From Girardinichthys multiradiatus (lineage: Eukaryota; Chordata; Actinopteri; Cyprinodontiformes; Goodeidae), in assembly GCF_021462225.1 (NCBI RefSeq), contig NC_061805.1:47905360-47969359 (forward strand): a DNA stretch of 64,000 nt. The letters are read 5' to 3'. The notes beneath the pieces are model-generated. The model saw only the letters and a list, made by a program, of their open reading frames with translations, made no database searches and was not told the origin of the DNA. A program made the translations under genes and the position numbers. Below are positions 21,846 to 36,800 of this stretch, piece after piece (positions within the stretch are counted from its first letter, which is position 1; the number at the start of each line of letters is the position of its first letter).

Positions 21846-24800
21846 ATGACGGAGCTGAGGAAGCGAGGCGGGGGCGGAGGAGACCCTGACACCGCCGAGA
21901 ACATCAGCGACAAGGTAAGGTGCACCTTTGGATGTAAGGAGACACCAGTATCGCCGTGAATCCTCGTCGTGGAAACCAGTCCCCGGCTTGTTGTTTTGGG
22001 TTAGCCGGGCCGGTTAGCAGTCCGGTTAATCCAGCGTCGGCCGCAGCGGAGCCACGGAGGCGGCGCAGAGTGAGAGCAGTTGGGCTTCTGGTGGGACGTT
22101 CACCTCCCTCATGAGGTGGACCCATCAATGTCAGGCTCCCTTTGACTCATGATAAATGTATCATCTTAAAGTTTATTTCTGGATTAAACACTATCCTCCT
22201 GGCTTGAATGAATGAATGAAAAATAATGGCCTAGTTAAAGGGTCTGATTGATAAGAATCCCTAAATATCTCTCAACTGAAATGATTGTACTTAAAGGTTT
22301 TAGTCTCATTCTCTTTTCCAAAGGAATAGTAGTGGATCCACAGTGGGGAGCACATATTTACGCGCTCTGTATGAAATAAAAACTTGAACTTGGGTCAAAC
22401 CTTTTAGGTGTCCTCATACAAGCTTCTTAGAATAGTTTGCTGGAGTTTTGGCTCATTCCTCCTGTCCAAACGTCTGTAGCTGAGTCAGTTGCCGCCATCT
22501 TGCTCACAGATTTTCTTTGGGACTAAGGTGATGGACACTCCAAACATTGCCTTTGCCGTTCTTAAGCCACTTCGTACCTAATTTGAAGGTATGCTTAGGG
22601 TCATTGTCCATTTGGAAGACCCATTTGAGTCCAAACCTTAATTTCATTGCTAATGTCATCAGAAGTTGCTTCAATATTTCCATGAAATGTTGGTCCGTTA
22701 TGATACCATCTAAGTTGTATGAAGCAGCAAAACACCCCACAACATGCTGCTTCCACCCCCGTACTTCACAGTTGGGATGTTGTTCTCAGGCTTGCAAAGC
22801 TTCTCCTTTAAATATAACCGTGGTCATTAAGCTAAAACACTGGAGTTTTAGTTAAATCAGTCCACAGGGCATTTGTCCGAGAATTAAACTACGTGTCAAT
22901 GAGTTTGCAAACTGTCTTTTTATGATGATTTTGGACTAATGGCTTCTTCCACACTGAGGGGTCTTTCAGCCCATGTTGGTACTGGATTTGTTTCACTGTG
23001 GATAATGAGACTCTTTCCCCAGCTTCAGCAGCCATCTTCAGCACATCTTTAGCTTTTGTTCTGGGGTTGATGCGGTCATTTTACACCAAAAAACGTTTAT
23101 CTCTGGAAGATGAAACCCATCTTGTTTCTGAGCGACCTGTATAATGACTGGATATTCTCATGGTGTTCATACTCGTAAATAACGGTTTGAACAGCAAACA
23201 TGACATCTTCAGCCAGGTACGAACCAGATGTGTCTCTTCCTGATATCATGGCTGATTTTGTTTCAGTGATGTCACACAAGGAAGCAGTGTGGTTAAGCTG
23301 TTGTTTTAAAATTGATTCAAGTAGGACTCCAATTAACTCAGGTCTTGTGATTTAACCAATCAGAAGCTTACAAAGCCATGACATCATCATCTCAATACTC
23401 TTGGAGTATGTAAAAGTTTGACCTTGAAGAAAGTAACAAAACTTTCCCCCTCATTATTCCAGCAGTTAGCACATCGAAATCATGTTAATTGTTATTTGCC
23501 TGAAACAGGAAAAGTTATAAACGGATAATAATTTACCTGCAGTAGTTTATTCTGCCAGTGTCTTCCCTTTAAAACAGAAGAACGTTAAGTCAGTTTCGTT
23601 CACACGGCAGGAAAATGCAACCTGCTCCACTAACCGCCATTTTTAGCAGTTCAGCTCCCTTTCTTCGTCTTGTTATGATTTTGGTCATAATATTGTCGAC
23701 TCCCGTTGCTCAACAACTTAATGACACAGAGGCACCAATATCCATTATTCTGTGAACAGTGAGCTGCTGTGGGACGTCTAGGTTCTCCTTCTGCGCATTC
23801 GGGTTGCTTTGGGGTCGTTAACCGTTCAGACTGACTAGTAGTTCGAATGACCAGGCAAAACAAAATCTGAATTGAACTTTACGACCTGCAGTTTGAAGGT
23901 AGCCTAGTCGCCTTCTGTCCGTCTCTGGGATTTCTGAGGACCTTTTGGATGACTGGAGAACCATTCAAAGCCTCTTTAAATTACTCTTTGTCACTGAAAG
24001 CAAATTTTAAAGAAATTAGATGTGGAATAAAACCTTTGCAGTATTTTGCATGTTAGCAAAACCTGTCTGCTGCCGATTTTCTGGGTCTTATAACTGCCTT
24101 CTCCAGTTCTCCTCTTGTAGTTGCTTGTGAATGTGGTCGAACTTGTATTTCAACGTCTACAGTGTTTGACAGTTCAGATGAGTTGCATGTAGAGTAAACC
24201 GTGTTAGGTCTACCTCAAGGTGTTTCAGTTATTACTTTAGTCCTAATCTCCACCTTTTTCTTGTGAAAGAGCTGCAGACTAGAAGAAAGAAACTGTGCAA
24301 TTAGGAGAAAATGAACCTGGTGCTTTTAATCTCTCTTAAAGGAAGGTTGTCGGTGCTTCTCACTGGTATGACTCAGCTCGTTGCGCGGCTTTTTTTTGGC
24401 CGTTAAACGATTGCTTTGCCTTGGTTCACGCCCTGCAGCCAAATCCTAAACGGAGCTTTTTCACATGAGCTGCATGTTTACGGCGTGAAAAACGGCCCGC
24501 ACGGTCCTCTCATACCGGTGGCTTTTATTTTTACGGGTCAGTTGACCACAATTGTGTTTCCACTGCACGTCTGTGTCTGCCACTTCTCCACCATGCTGTG
24601 CTGCCGGGTCTGCAGCATCTGCTTCAGACTTTACACGACAGTTGACCTTGGTGGGGTTTCTGCAGGCCAGCTGGTCTGTCGTGGTGCCTACAGCAGCGAC
24701 AACGGCGCTGGAAACAGGCTCTTAAATGCTCCACTGGTCTTAGTTTCAGTCTCCTCAGGCCTTCAGTTTAAACATTTCCAAATATTTGTGCAGAATTCAC

Positions 24801-27800
24801 AGGTCCTGCTTCACTAAACCTTGACGTCAGGATACATTTTTATTAAAACTGAGATCGGGGCTCTCTCTGTCAGGTGTAGCCACTAGAGGCACACAATGAC
24901 AGCATCACTTTGATCAATTCAAGTAAACAGACTGATGAAACAAATAATTATTGGTAATAAAATGATGAGGAATTAAAATTAATTATAGAGGTTCAGAAAC
25001 TGTTTTTTGGCTCATTGTCCTTTTGCAATATCAACTTGTGTCCCAAGTTTTAACCATCAAGCTGTTGATTTGAGATGAAGTTAAAGAATGTGAAGATAGT
25101 CCTGAAAGAGCCCCAGAGCATCATGCTGCCACCGCCATGCTTGACAGTTGTCTGTCTCCTGGCACAGACCCAGCCTTTAGACATAGTTTACACATTTCCA
25201 GTTAGGTGGAGGTCAGGGCTCTGGGGACAAATAGAAACTTTGAGTCTTCCCTTCAACCTGCTAAGGGACATTTAACCCAAATAATGAATGAGAGCGTATG
25301 TGAACACCTGAGTATTTATTGTAAAAAACCAGGATTTTTGACCTGATTTACATGTTTACATGAATAAATACTTGAAATCAAGCTTGAAAGAGGATCCACG
25401 CACATGTTCTGAGGCTCCTTAACTCGGCTTTAAAGGAAAGTTCAGCCTAAAGTTTAACTGACAGGTTAAAGCCACGAATTAAAGAAACAATTGGAGCTTG
25501 AATGGGAGCCCACAATGTTCCTGTTTTCTTATTGATCCAGCAGTATTGATTTCTCTCCCTCCTGGCTGTGTTTCCTGCTGAAAGCGTCTTATTGCTTCAT
25601 GCAGCAGTTTGTCAAAAAAAAAGCAGATCTGTTGAAAAGGGAGATGTTGCTCTGAGCAGGTCATCCTTTAGGTCACTGTTTACTGCTGATCATCCGTCTT
25701 CTCTCCAGGATCTGGAAACTTGGGTAGACTGTAGTTTAATCAGATTGGTCCTTTAAAACCCAACCACTGGAGGCATCTTGAAACCCACAGATGTTTAACC
25801 ACAGTTATTTGCTGCTTCTTCATTCTTCATTTACACAACTCCTGAATCGCCTTTACAAATGAAAAGCGTGAAGCTGATTCAGATTTTCTTTGGAAGGATG
25901 ATAACGCATGCAAACTTTAATTCAACCGTTGAACGTTAACAAACATGGACCATAAACGGAAAAATGTGCTACAGTTTCTTTGACAGAGGCAACATTTTGA
26001 GTATTTGAAGAAATTAGAAGATCTCCCCCTTTTATGCCTCAAAGCATATGCTCCCAGTTTGTTTTAAGGATCTGTTCTGAGTTTAGAAAAATAAAACGCC
26101 ATGGTGTTTGATGACACACGTACTGACCGAAAAGTAGAAGTAATCAGTTCTTATGAGACTAATGAACTAATGAAAAACAGATCTTTGAAGATCTGACCTG
26201 CCTGTCAATAGTCTGAAACCAATAAAGGAACATTTTCTGACTTCGATCATTGGCTGATTGGTTAGTTCATCTCCAACCATAACAGTATCTGGTCTGAAAA
26301 GGACAAATAATTGTCTAACTAGCCATTTGTCAAGAAGTTATTTTACTTTGAACCAATGTTAAACAAAACATTATCTCTGGTTCTGGATCCTCCAATCACT
26401 GTACATCTGTGTCATGCTGGGAACGCATGACATAAAGGAGGAAGAGGAGGAGGATGACGAAGGAAGTGGACCAAGAGAAAAACATTTCTCCTGGGCCATC
26501 TAACAGTCAGGGATTTTGTTCCTTTTTGTATCAATAAATTTGCAGATCTGACTGCCTCCGCGTCTTACTTTTAAACGGTGTTACTTGTTACTAGAGTGTT
26601 GGCTGAAAAATAAAAATGTTGGGTCTGCAAATGTAAAAGTTTAACTCCTAACCCCACCCAGAAGTCAAGTCGCCCACGGAAAATGAGTTAAAAAGGTGCA
26701 CTTTGGGCCGCGTTTGTGGCATTATTCAGTGTTTCAGTAACTAGCTGTACAACATGAACGTATAGATTTAAAATTTATTCTCCCAACTTTATTTGCTTTT
26801 TAACGGAGATTGTAGTCATGACAGATTACAAGAAAATTGTACATATAAAACAAACTATACAACTCCTTTTATGAACATATAGATTTTTAAAAACATGTAA
26901 TAAGTATGTTCTAGCATCTGATTAATGTACATTTGCTCTAGTTGAACTTGCTGCTATTCTAAAAGGTCTCTCATGCAAGAGGGAAAATACTAATTTAACT
27001 TGCTGTTAAATCAACCAATAGAGACTATTATTCTTGCTTTAATTAAAGTCTAGATTTTCTTTCTAACACGCCTACCTGCTGGTGTTCGGCATTTTGACAC
27101 CACGTTGGGCAATTAAAAATCACGTTTTTATTTGCTAAGTGCTTCAAATAATGTCTATTGAACAATTTATTTTACGGTTTCGCAAGCCGTGCACATGAAA
27201 ACAAGCCGTTTTTGAAAACTGGCCACAAAACAGTGAGTGACTGAAGCCATTTAAGGTAAATTTTCAAGGCCTTTCAAAGCGTAAAAGCTTTGTTATTCTT
27301 ATGTTTCTCCTTTGATTTTGTGTAAGAATGGTGCTATATAAAGAAACTTGCCTTGCCTGCGGTTGGTTTTTCCAGGTACTCAGACACCTGGGATTAGTCT
27401 GATCCTGTGCTCTGACTCACATTTGAGGTTTCTTTTGGAGTTTGGCTGTCTTGGTGATTAAAAAGCATTTGATAGACTCGATAAAGCGATATAAACGGAA
27501 GCTTAATGTGGGTTTTTTGTGTGTGACGTCCATGCTAATGTTGTTGTTGTGTACTGAAGGATGCCGGGACCAGTTTAATGTTATTAATGCAAAAACATTT
27601 CAAGAAATTCATCATTCACAATAATACAAAGAGGCATGACTGGTCCCGAGTGGAAAGCGAGTAGAAATCCACATTACACCTTTTTCTTTATCCACTCACC
27701 AACTAATGTAACCCACCCCACTTCTTTCCCATTTTGTGAGCTAAGAACATCTGTGGACTTTAAGCTCTAATTTAACCCTGATGACCCCATTTAACCACAC

Positions 27801-30800
27801 TCGGCAGCGTTTCAGTAAAAGAGCCCATGAAAGGTAAAAGAAGATGTCGAAGAGCAACAGAGAGTCTCCAGTTAAAAATGGAAACGTCATGCTGAAATGG
27901 AAGTACAGCAGGTTCCTTTAGGAGGGGAAAACTCATCTCCAGCTCACCTCATTATGATCACACAAACATTGTTACCTCAAGAACAAAAGTTTGAGAGAAT
28001 TTATTAGGTTTCAATTTGCATAAATATTTGTAATAAATATATATTTTATTTATATTTTAATATATATGATTGGAGGACACTGATGTGATCCTAAAGCGCC
28101 AACAAATCAGAACAGTTGCTGCTGGAATCTGAAACTTTTTTTTTACTGGAAATAAAACATGTAACTCTGTACTTTTTTATGTTTTAACTCAGATTAAATA
28201 TTTCTTATTATTTAAAGGCTTTGAACTGTTTCAGCCCTCCTACCGTTCAGTTTAATGGGATTTTAGAGAACTGGCCACAGGTTCTTAGTCAGGTTAGGAT
28301 CTGGAACGATTACATATCACAGGTCCAAAATTCCACTGTTGTGATCATTTGGCCACTTTTCACGACTTGCCTTGGGGCATGGTGCTCCATCCTGTACATA
28401 ATCAATCTGCAGATTACACCAGATTGTATCTGAGTGTTTGGAAGACGTTGCTCTTGCAGGAGGTTTTGATCCCACTCTTTATTTCCGGCACTGTTCCTGC
28501 CAATGTTGAGCAAGCTCTGCACTGGTGGCAACAGGATTCTGTAGTCTCCCATGGGTGGCCTAAACCCTTTATCATTGTAATTGAACTTCTCACTTTGAGG
28601 TTTTCTGCATTAGAGGCCATTTTAATATAATCAGAATCAGCTTTATTGGCAAGTTTGTACATACAAACATACAAACAAGAAATTTGACTCCGGTACACTT
28701 TGCTCTCTGGTTTTTGTATTACAGAATATACATATTTACATTATACAAATATACACATATATAAATAAAAGGTGCATTTGCAACATCTGTATGCTGTTGT
28801 TCTGTACTCTATTAAATGTTCATCAGAGAAACAGCCTGGGGGAAGAAACTATCTCTGTGGCGGCTGGTTTTAGTAAACAGTGCTCTGTAGCGCCACCTGA
28901 AGGTAAAGCTCTGAACAGTTTATGTGCAGGGTGTGTGGGGTCTGCAGAGATTTTGGCAGCTCTTTTGACCCTAGACCTGTATAAGTCCTGGATGGAGGGA
29001 AGGTCAGCTCTGATTATTCTCTCTGCAGTCCTGATTATTCGTTGCAGTCTGGATCTGTCCTGTTTTGTGGATGAACCAAACCACACTGAGATGGATGAAG
29101 ACAGGACAGACTGAATGATGGCAGTGTAGAAGATGACCAGCAGCTCCTGTGGAAGGTTGAACTTCTTGAGTTGCCTCAGGAAGTACAGTCTCTGCTGGGC
29201 CTTCTTTTGAACAGTGTCTATGTGAGAAGACCATCTCAGGTCCTCAGAGATGGTGGTTCCTAAGAACCTGAAGTGGTCCACAGCCGATACAGTGTTGTTG
29301 AGGATGGTGAGGGGGGTGTATGGGGGTGGTGTTCTCCAAAAGTCCACCACCATTTCCACAGTCTTGAGTGGGTTCAGTTCAAGGTAGTTCTGACCGCACC
29401 AGTGTACCAGCCGATCCACCTGCTGTCTGTATGCAGACTCATCACCGTCCTGGATCAGTCCAATGACAGCGGTGTCGTCTGCAAACTTAAGGAGTTTCAC
29501 GGACGAGTCCAATGAGGTGCAGTCATTTGTGTACAGAGAGAAGAGGAGTGGGGATAGAACTCACCCCTGGGGGGCACCAGTACTTATTGATCTGGTTCGG
29601 GAGAAGATGCTCCCCAGTCTCACCTGCTGCTGTCGGTCCGTCAGGAAGCTGTTGATCCACTGACAGGTGGAGGCTGGGACGTTGAGGTGTGTGAGCTTCT
29701 GGTGGAGGATGTCTGGTATGATGGTGTTGAAGGCCGAGCTGAAGTCTACAAACAGGATCCTGGCGTACGTCCCTGGGTGGTCGAGGTGTTGCAGGATGAA
29801 GTGTAGACCTAAGTTAACAGCATCAACTGCTGACCTGTTTGCTCAGTAAGCAAATTGCAGGGGGTCCAGCAGGGGGCCTGTGATGTCTTTCAGGTGCTTC
29901 AACACCAGCCGCTCAAAGGATGTCATGATCACAGACGTCAGGGCTACAGGCCTGTAGTCATTTAATCCTACGATGGTGGGTTTCCTGGGAACCGGGATGA
30001 TGGTGGATCGTTTGAGGCAGGAGGGGACCTCACATTTCTCCAGTGATTTGTTGAAGATCCGGGTGAAGATCGGAGCGAGTTGATTTGCACAGGCTTTCAG
30101 ACATGATGGGGAGACGTTATCAGGTCCATCAGCTTTCTTTGTTTTCATGCGCTGAAAGAGCCTGTTTACATCTTCCTCGGAGATCTTTAGTGCAGGTGGA
30201 GGATCTGAAGGTAGGGGGTTGGTAGCTTTAATGTAATGTAGTGGAGGTAACCACTGGTAACCACGGAGACAATGATTACAAGCTAATGGTGATGTGATTG
30301 TACTGAGATGAAAGTAGTTGACAATTCTGAGGGAAACTGGAGTGCAAATATGTTTGCAACATTTTATAGAAGGACCTTGGTCCTCCCAGGTTAAACGCTG
30401 CTACTTTTTTAACATTTACATGTTTTTGTCTCTCCTGCTTCAATCACTTTCTTGGATGGACAAAGCTGTTGACATCTATCTTCCTCGTTTTGCAAAAACA
30501 CTTTTTCTACATTTGACATCTGACATATATATGTGTGAGGTGAGGACTCCCTATAATGAGTCGGTGTTTAAATATCTGTGCTCTTGTTTTTTTTTTTCTG
30601 GCAGGAAGCCGAAAGCGACGACAGGCTGGGCCTGCCAGGCGACGCTGAGGGAGAATGTGACGTTGACTCCAAAACAGACACTCCAGATGCTCCTGTCTCC
30701 ACAGCAGACTCGGACAACACTCTAGAATACCTGAACAAAGCTCTGGAGGGGCTTCCGCCCAGGTGCTTATTCCTCACACAGATATGCGTTGAGCGCCAAC

Positions 30801-33800
30801 ACCAAATGTTTTCTTGTATTTGATCCTGAGCAGGTTCCTGTGGTCACCGTTCTGCTAAAGTACACACAAACATGGCCAGATCAAGCTTTAGGTGTGACAA
30901 ACCTTATCAGTTAAACCCCGAGAGTGAAAAAACATCTCATTTGACATTGGGGGAATTTGCCACAGATTGCTGTAGACCACTGTAAGAATAATTTTGTTAT
31001 TTTGGGGTTGCATGTATTAGATCTAAGCAATCAGTGTCTTACCTAAGGGGATAGTTCTCATTGGGGAGTCAGGCTGATAGCAGGACACAAGATCAGCTGA
31101 AACGACACAAACTCTGAGATTTTCCACCAAGTTGTGCAACTGTTGTGTGGCATTTTTTTACAAGCTGGTGATTGTTTGCATTTTTCTTCTTCAGTACATA
31201 TGTTTTGTCTTTACAGGAACCTGCTTAAATTGCTGCAGTTGGTATTTCACATGAAAAGTGATGGCAGCATTTATCAGAGGGAGCTCTGATAATACAGGCA
31301 TGGACGTCCTGACTGTAGATTAAATTATATTTGCATGTACATGCTATCTTAAGAGACAACACTGTTTCTCACTGTAAGCAGAACAAACATCAAGAGCTCT
31401 TAGTTTGCAAGCTGGCCAAAATGCTAACTCCTAAAAGTCACAGTTGCATCATGTCATTTTCACGGAAATGCTCAGAAAAACAAGAGTGTTACTGTAACTC
31501 ACTGGTGTTTCTACACTCCGGATGTTGTTTGAATTATTGTTTTACCTTAATAATGCAGTAAAATACCAGGTTCCTCCCATTTAAGAACAACTGCAGATTA
31601 ATTTGAGCTTAAATTAAAGCTGAGATATTTTTAGTTGAGAAAAGGTGTAACGGTACAGTGATCACATACAGGAACACAAACACGACACATATACAGAGGC
31701 CGCAGTCTTCGACGCAGCTGTCCTGGGTTCGAGTCTCGACCCAGAGACCCATGTTGCATGTCTTTCCCATCTCTCCACCCCACTTCCTGGCTGCTTACTT
31801 TAAAAGAAATAAAAAACAATAAAGGACAACTAGTGCTGAAAAAAACCCCAAAAGTCCTGCTTTTTTTGGTCACGTTTCAACTACTAACTAGTGGCCAACT
31901 ACCCAGATGGGATATGGGCAGAGAGAGAAGGGAGGAATTATGCAGTAAAGGTCTCAAGGCCGGGAATCAAACCACAGATGGCTGCGGCAAAGACTGATAG
32001 CCTCCTATTTAGGGGTGTCCACTCTACTGCTACGTACCGACCCGCTTCAGTGTCGATTGATTAACAATTACCTGTGATTAGAGGCACTGCCCCACTTCAG
32101 TGTACTTTGTTGGTTCTATGGGATAGACCAACAAAACATATTTCCGAAGGGGACAAAAGTTTTTAACAATAAGAATCTGAAAACTGAGGTGTGCGTTTGT
32201 AATCAGCCCCATCACCTTTTAGTTTGTAGAATGAACTATGACAACACCGACGGCCCCAACTCTTTTAAGATGTGTTTCTACCAGCTTTGCTCATCTGGAA
32301 ACTGAAATAAATAAAACTTCTTAAAGCTTGTGTAGTGGGAGATGTAGTTCCTAACTTTTGTCTCATGTCTCCATCCTCTCTCCATGATGATCCATCCAGA
32401 TGATGGATTGAACAGAGCTCTGTGAGATGTTCAAAGCTTGGGATACGGTTTTAGAACCTAACCCTGCTTTAAACATCTCCATAACGTTCTCCCTGACCTG
32501 CCTGCTGGTTTCCTTGGTCTTCATGATGCTCCTGGTTCCCTAAGGTTCTCTAACAAACCTCTAAAGCCTCCACATTGATTTGTACTGAGATTAAATTACA
32601 CACAGTTGGGCTCAGTTTGCTAGGTGGGTGACTTCTGATATTATTTAGGGCCACCTGAGTTTTTTCACACAATTTTTTCCCGAACTTTGTGTGGGTCTAT
32701 CACATAACATTCAAATAAAACGCCCTGAAGTTTGTGGTTGCAACCTAGTAAAATGGAAAACTATTCTTTTTTTAGATGTTAGAAAACAATGTGAAAATTC
32801 CCACATTTTAGGCTCACCAAACTGTTCCTACATAAGGAGACAAAGATTATTGGGGCAAATATCCCTAGTGTGATTGTTCAGATGATCTGAATAATGGTCG
32901 ATTTGTAAAAGCCTGCCAAGAATTATTAGTTTACCCGGACGAGGAGTTTGTTTTGATATGCTGCTCTCTGACAGTGATAAAAACAGGAAAGATAAGACCC
33001 TGAAGCGATAAACGGATACAGGAGTAGAGATATAAACACTATAAAGTGGATAGGTCCTCAGCAACATGAGTGCAAACTGACAATGGGCTGTTTTGTGTTC
33101 AGTGAAGGAGTGGAGGGTGTGGCCACTTAATGACTTGCAGTTAGTTCACTGTGGTTCATTGAGTCAAAGGGCGCCTCTGCAGCTGAAGTTCTGCAGAGAC
33201 GTGTGGATAAACCGGCCGCAAAGGGAGAAGGAAACCAGGAAGAACGTGGAGTTAAGGAGCTAGAATAGATTCCAGACCACACAACCTCGTATTAAGTTGC
33301 AGAACATGATCATTGGGAGGTTGGTGGAATGAGAAGCAACAAACCCAAACAGTAGTAGAAATGATCATAGATGAATGGAGCTGCATGAATGACCGCAGAG
33401 ATCAGATGAATGGATTTGACGGTGAAGAGAGAGGGTGGAGGGATACCAAGCAGTCAGCATTGAGAGCTTTTCTCCTGATGCAGATCTTTTCCATTTATAC
33501 AGCAGACAGCAACTTCTGGCCCGCTTGGCTCCTGTTAGGTTGGTTCTGATTTGCTGTGAAAGGTGTGCCTCAAAGCTACAAATATGAAGCCTTTTCCAGC
33601 AAGAACAAGTTAGCAATATATTTGTTACATCACACAGGGCTGTGAAAAAGTATTTGCACCCTTACAAATTTTTTACTTTTACTGTTTTTTGTCCAACTTC
33701 ACTGTTTCGGATAAAAAATATTCACTGGTAGACAAAGAAAACCAGAGTAAATACAAAAAAGCGGTTTTCAAATAATGGTTTTATTAAGCTGCCCCACCTG

Positions 33801-36800
33801 CACCTTAGTTGATTAACAGTTACCTGTGATTACCCACATTTTGTTTGATTCATGTTGACACTTGGCTGGATGGTGGGCCAGTTGGTAGCACTGCTGCCTT
33901 GCAACTAGAAGGTCCTGGGTTTGAATCCCAGCTCTGCGTCTTTGGGCAAGGAGTTGGCATGTTCTCCCCGTAGATGCATTCTCTCTGCCTAGTCCGACTT
34001 CCTCCCACAGCCAAGACACATGACAGTTATGTTAACTGGTTAATTTAAATTGCTCTTTGGTTTGAATGTGTGTGCGTGGTTGTTTGTCTTGTGTGTCTCT
34101 GTGTTGCCCTGTGGTGGACTGGCGACATGTCCAGGGTTTACCCAGTCTCCCACCCAATGACTGCTGGAGAAAGCCACCCTCTTTTATGTGAACTAATGGC
34201 TGGGGGAGGCTTTGCTTCTTCAGCAAGTGGTCCAGTTCTTCTTAAAGCAAGTGGTCCAGACTTGGACCACTTGCTGTAAAATCCTCAAGGAGAATATCCG
34301 GCCGTCAGTTTCTGATCTTCGGCTCAAATGCACTCGGGTTATGCGGCAGGACATTGATTCAAAGCAAACCACCGAGTCTATGTCCAAATGGGAAATAAAA
34401 TAAGGTTCTGGACTGGCCTAGTCAAAGTCTGGACTTAAATTAGTTTGTGATGCTGTGGTGTGAACATAAACTGGTGTTTAATGCTGGAAAATCCTCCAAA
34501 GAGACTGAATTGAAATAATTAGCGAGGAAATTCTATCACTTATTTGGTACTTTTTCGTGTAGGGCCAGGTTGGTTTGCGAGGCAAATAATATTTTATGCC
34601 ACTGTAGGTAGGTGAAAACAATGGGAAAGCTATATTTTTTATTTTTATTTAAGCACAGAAGATCTAAAACCGTCTAGAAATCATCAGGTCTTCTCTTAGT
34701 AGCATCTTTGCAAATCAGCACTTTAATTAAATAGGCGATAGAGCTTGGCTTGTTCAGCTCTTAGGTCAAATCGGCGGTTGGATTCTGCCAATCATGAACT
34801 TGGGTTGTAATTCAAATTTGATGCCTCTTCTGTTGAATGAATTGTTCATTAGTTGTATTGTGTTGTAAACAGACCTTGTGACTGATATAAATACAGCCAT
34901 ACGTTTGTTCTCTAAGCTCTCCGTTCTTCACAGATGGAAGAACTACTGGATACGAGGACTTTTGTCCATTTGCATGATTTCGGGCTTCTTCCTCATCATC
35001 TATATGGGACCTATCACTCTTATCTTTGTGGTAAGTTACAGTTAATCATGCGTACAGCATAAAACTTAACTAAAACTGAAGTTGTACTCGAAAGCTGAAA
35101 TTTCTGAGTTTGAAGTTAGTAAAACCTGTGGAAAGTGGGTGCGTTTCTGGGGCTGCAGCCCATCCTCATTTTTGATAGCTAACAGATAAAGCAGCTTAAC
35201 CTTACCAAAACTTTGCTGACTTTTCTGTCAGTCAGACTTCTCTGCTCAGCTCTCTTCTGGTATTTCTCCCGTAGGTCATGTGTGTGCAAATAAAGTGTTT
35301 CCATGAAATTATCACCATTGGCTACAGAGTTTATCATTCCTATGAGCTGCCTTGGTTCCGGACCCTAAGCTGGTAAGAAAAATAGATTTTTATGGTAAGC
35401 AGTAGATACATTTGAGCATAAATCTATCCTGCAGTTTGAAAGCGTCTCATGAAACTTCGTTCTTAAATAGTGTTAAAGTAAACTTTTCTCAAAGAGTTTG
35501 TTGTACCTCTTTAATCTTGCAACAATTTAGCAAAAAAATGAAACATTTTAGGCTGCTGTTGTATGTATACTCATGGTAACCTTGGAATAGGCTTGATTTC
35601 TTTTTAAAATGAGCCACACTTCCTTTAACTCATGTCCAGGTTTTTTACCATTGATACTCTATAAAGTACTGGTTGAAGGTTTACATCCGCTCATCACTAA
35701 TGTCTGGTTAAATGTCCCATAGCGCAGTGCTGAGAAAGTAAACATAATTTTAAGATTCTGCCTGGATATTTGGCCAATGTTCAGGGCAGAATTATTGGAG
35801 CTTATTTAAATGGATCAGTGTTCTGGCACAGACCCAGCTTTAAAGCATAGCCAACAGATTTTCAGCAAACCGGGCCAACATTAAACTCCTAGATTGGCTC
35901 TAACCTCAACGCTGTTGGGGTCACTCCAGAAGCTTAATGTTAGCCTGCTTTATCCAATGCAACACCAGTGTAGGTCTGGGTTTGGGATCATTGGTTCTGT
36001 TGGACCCATTGTGTCCAGGTTCAAACCACCTTGCTGTTGGTTTAAGTTGACGTTGAAGAATATGAAGTTTGTCCCCCACTTTCATCATTTCATCAGCCTT
36101 GTGCAAGGCACCAGTACTACTGGTAGCATCATGCTGCTGCCACTGGACTTGGCAGCTGGTACACTGCTCCCGGGTTTGAAAGACACACACTGACTCCTCC
36201 TAACATACTTCTTGTTATTGTGGGCTCACTGCTCTTTGTTTCTTGTCTGACCGTAAAACCTTTCTCCAGAAGTAGTTGGTCTTGTCCATGCAGGCAGCTG
36301 CAAATTACAGTTGTGCTCAAAGATGCTGGTTCTGGAGTAAGTGCTACTTTTTTGGATGGTACCTTCGGACTCTACATAGATGTTATACTGAATTCATTGT
36401 GGACAGTGACACAACACAAAATGGATAAAATACATAAGAATGAAGAATACCTCCTAATTCTTCAACAGCTAGATGGTTGAAAGCTGAATTTGTATGTTGT
36501 GTAAACACTCCACCCTGGATGAGCCTGTCTTAATGAAACTGACTGGAACTGTAAGGAGTGGAGTGACAAAATCAGTTCATCATTTTCAACCAAACTCTTT
36601 CCCGATCAGAACTCAAGAGGCTTGAATTATTTGAAAAAAATCTCCAACACAAACACACTACTGGCACACCTGTGTCAAAGATTTGAAACAGGAAGTTCTG
36701 CATGTGTTTTAATTTCCTTAATAAATCACACAAACATACTTGATTGCTCATGATTGCTCATCTATTATTTGTAATAATAAAGTATTAATTATAGTTTGTG

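Noticed and set aside
24416..24817. 133-codon open frame in cds1 intron 1
   Set aside because: No recognised motif, no splice signals in phase with a gene, no sign of conservation visible by eye.
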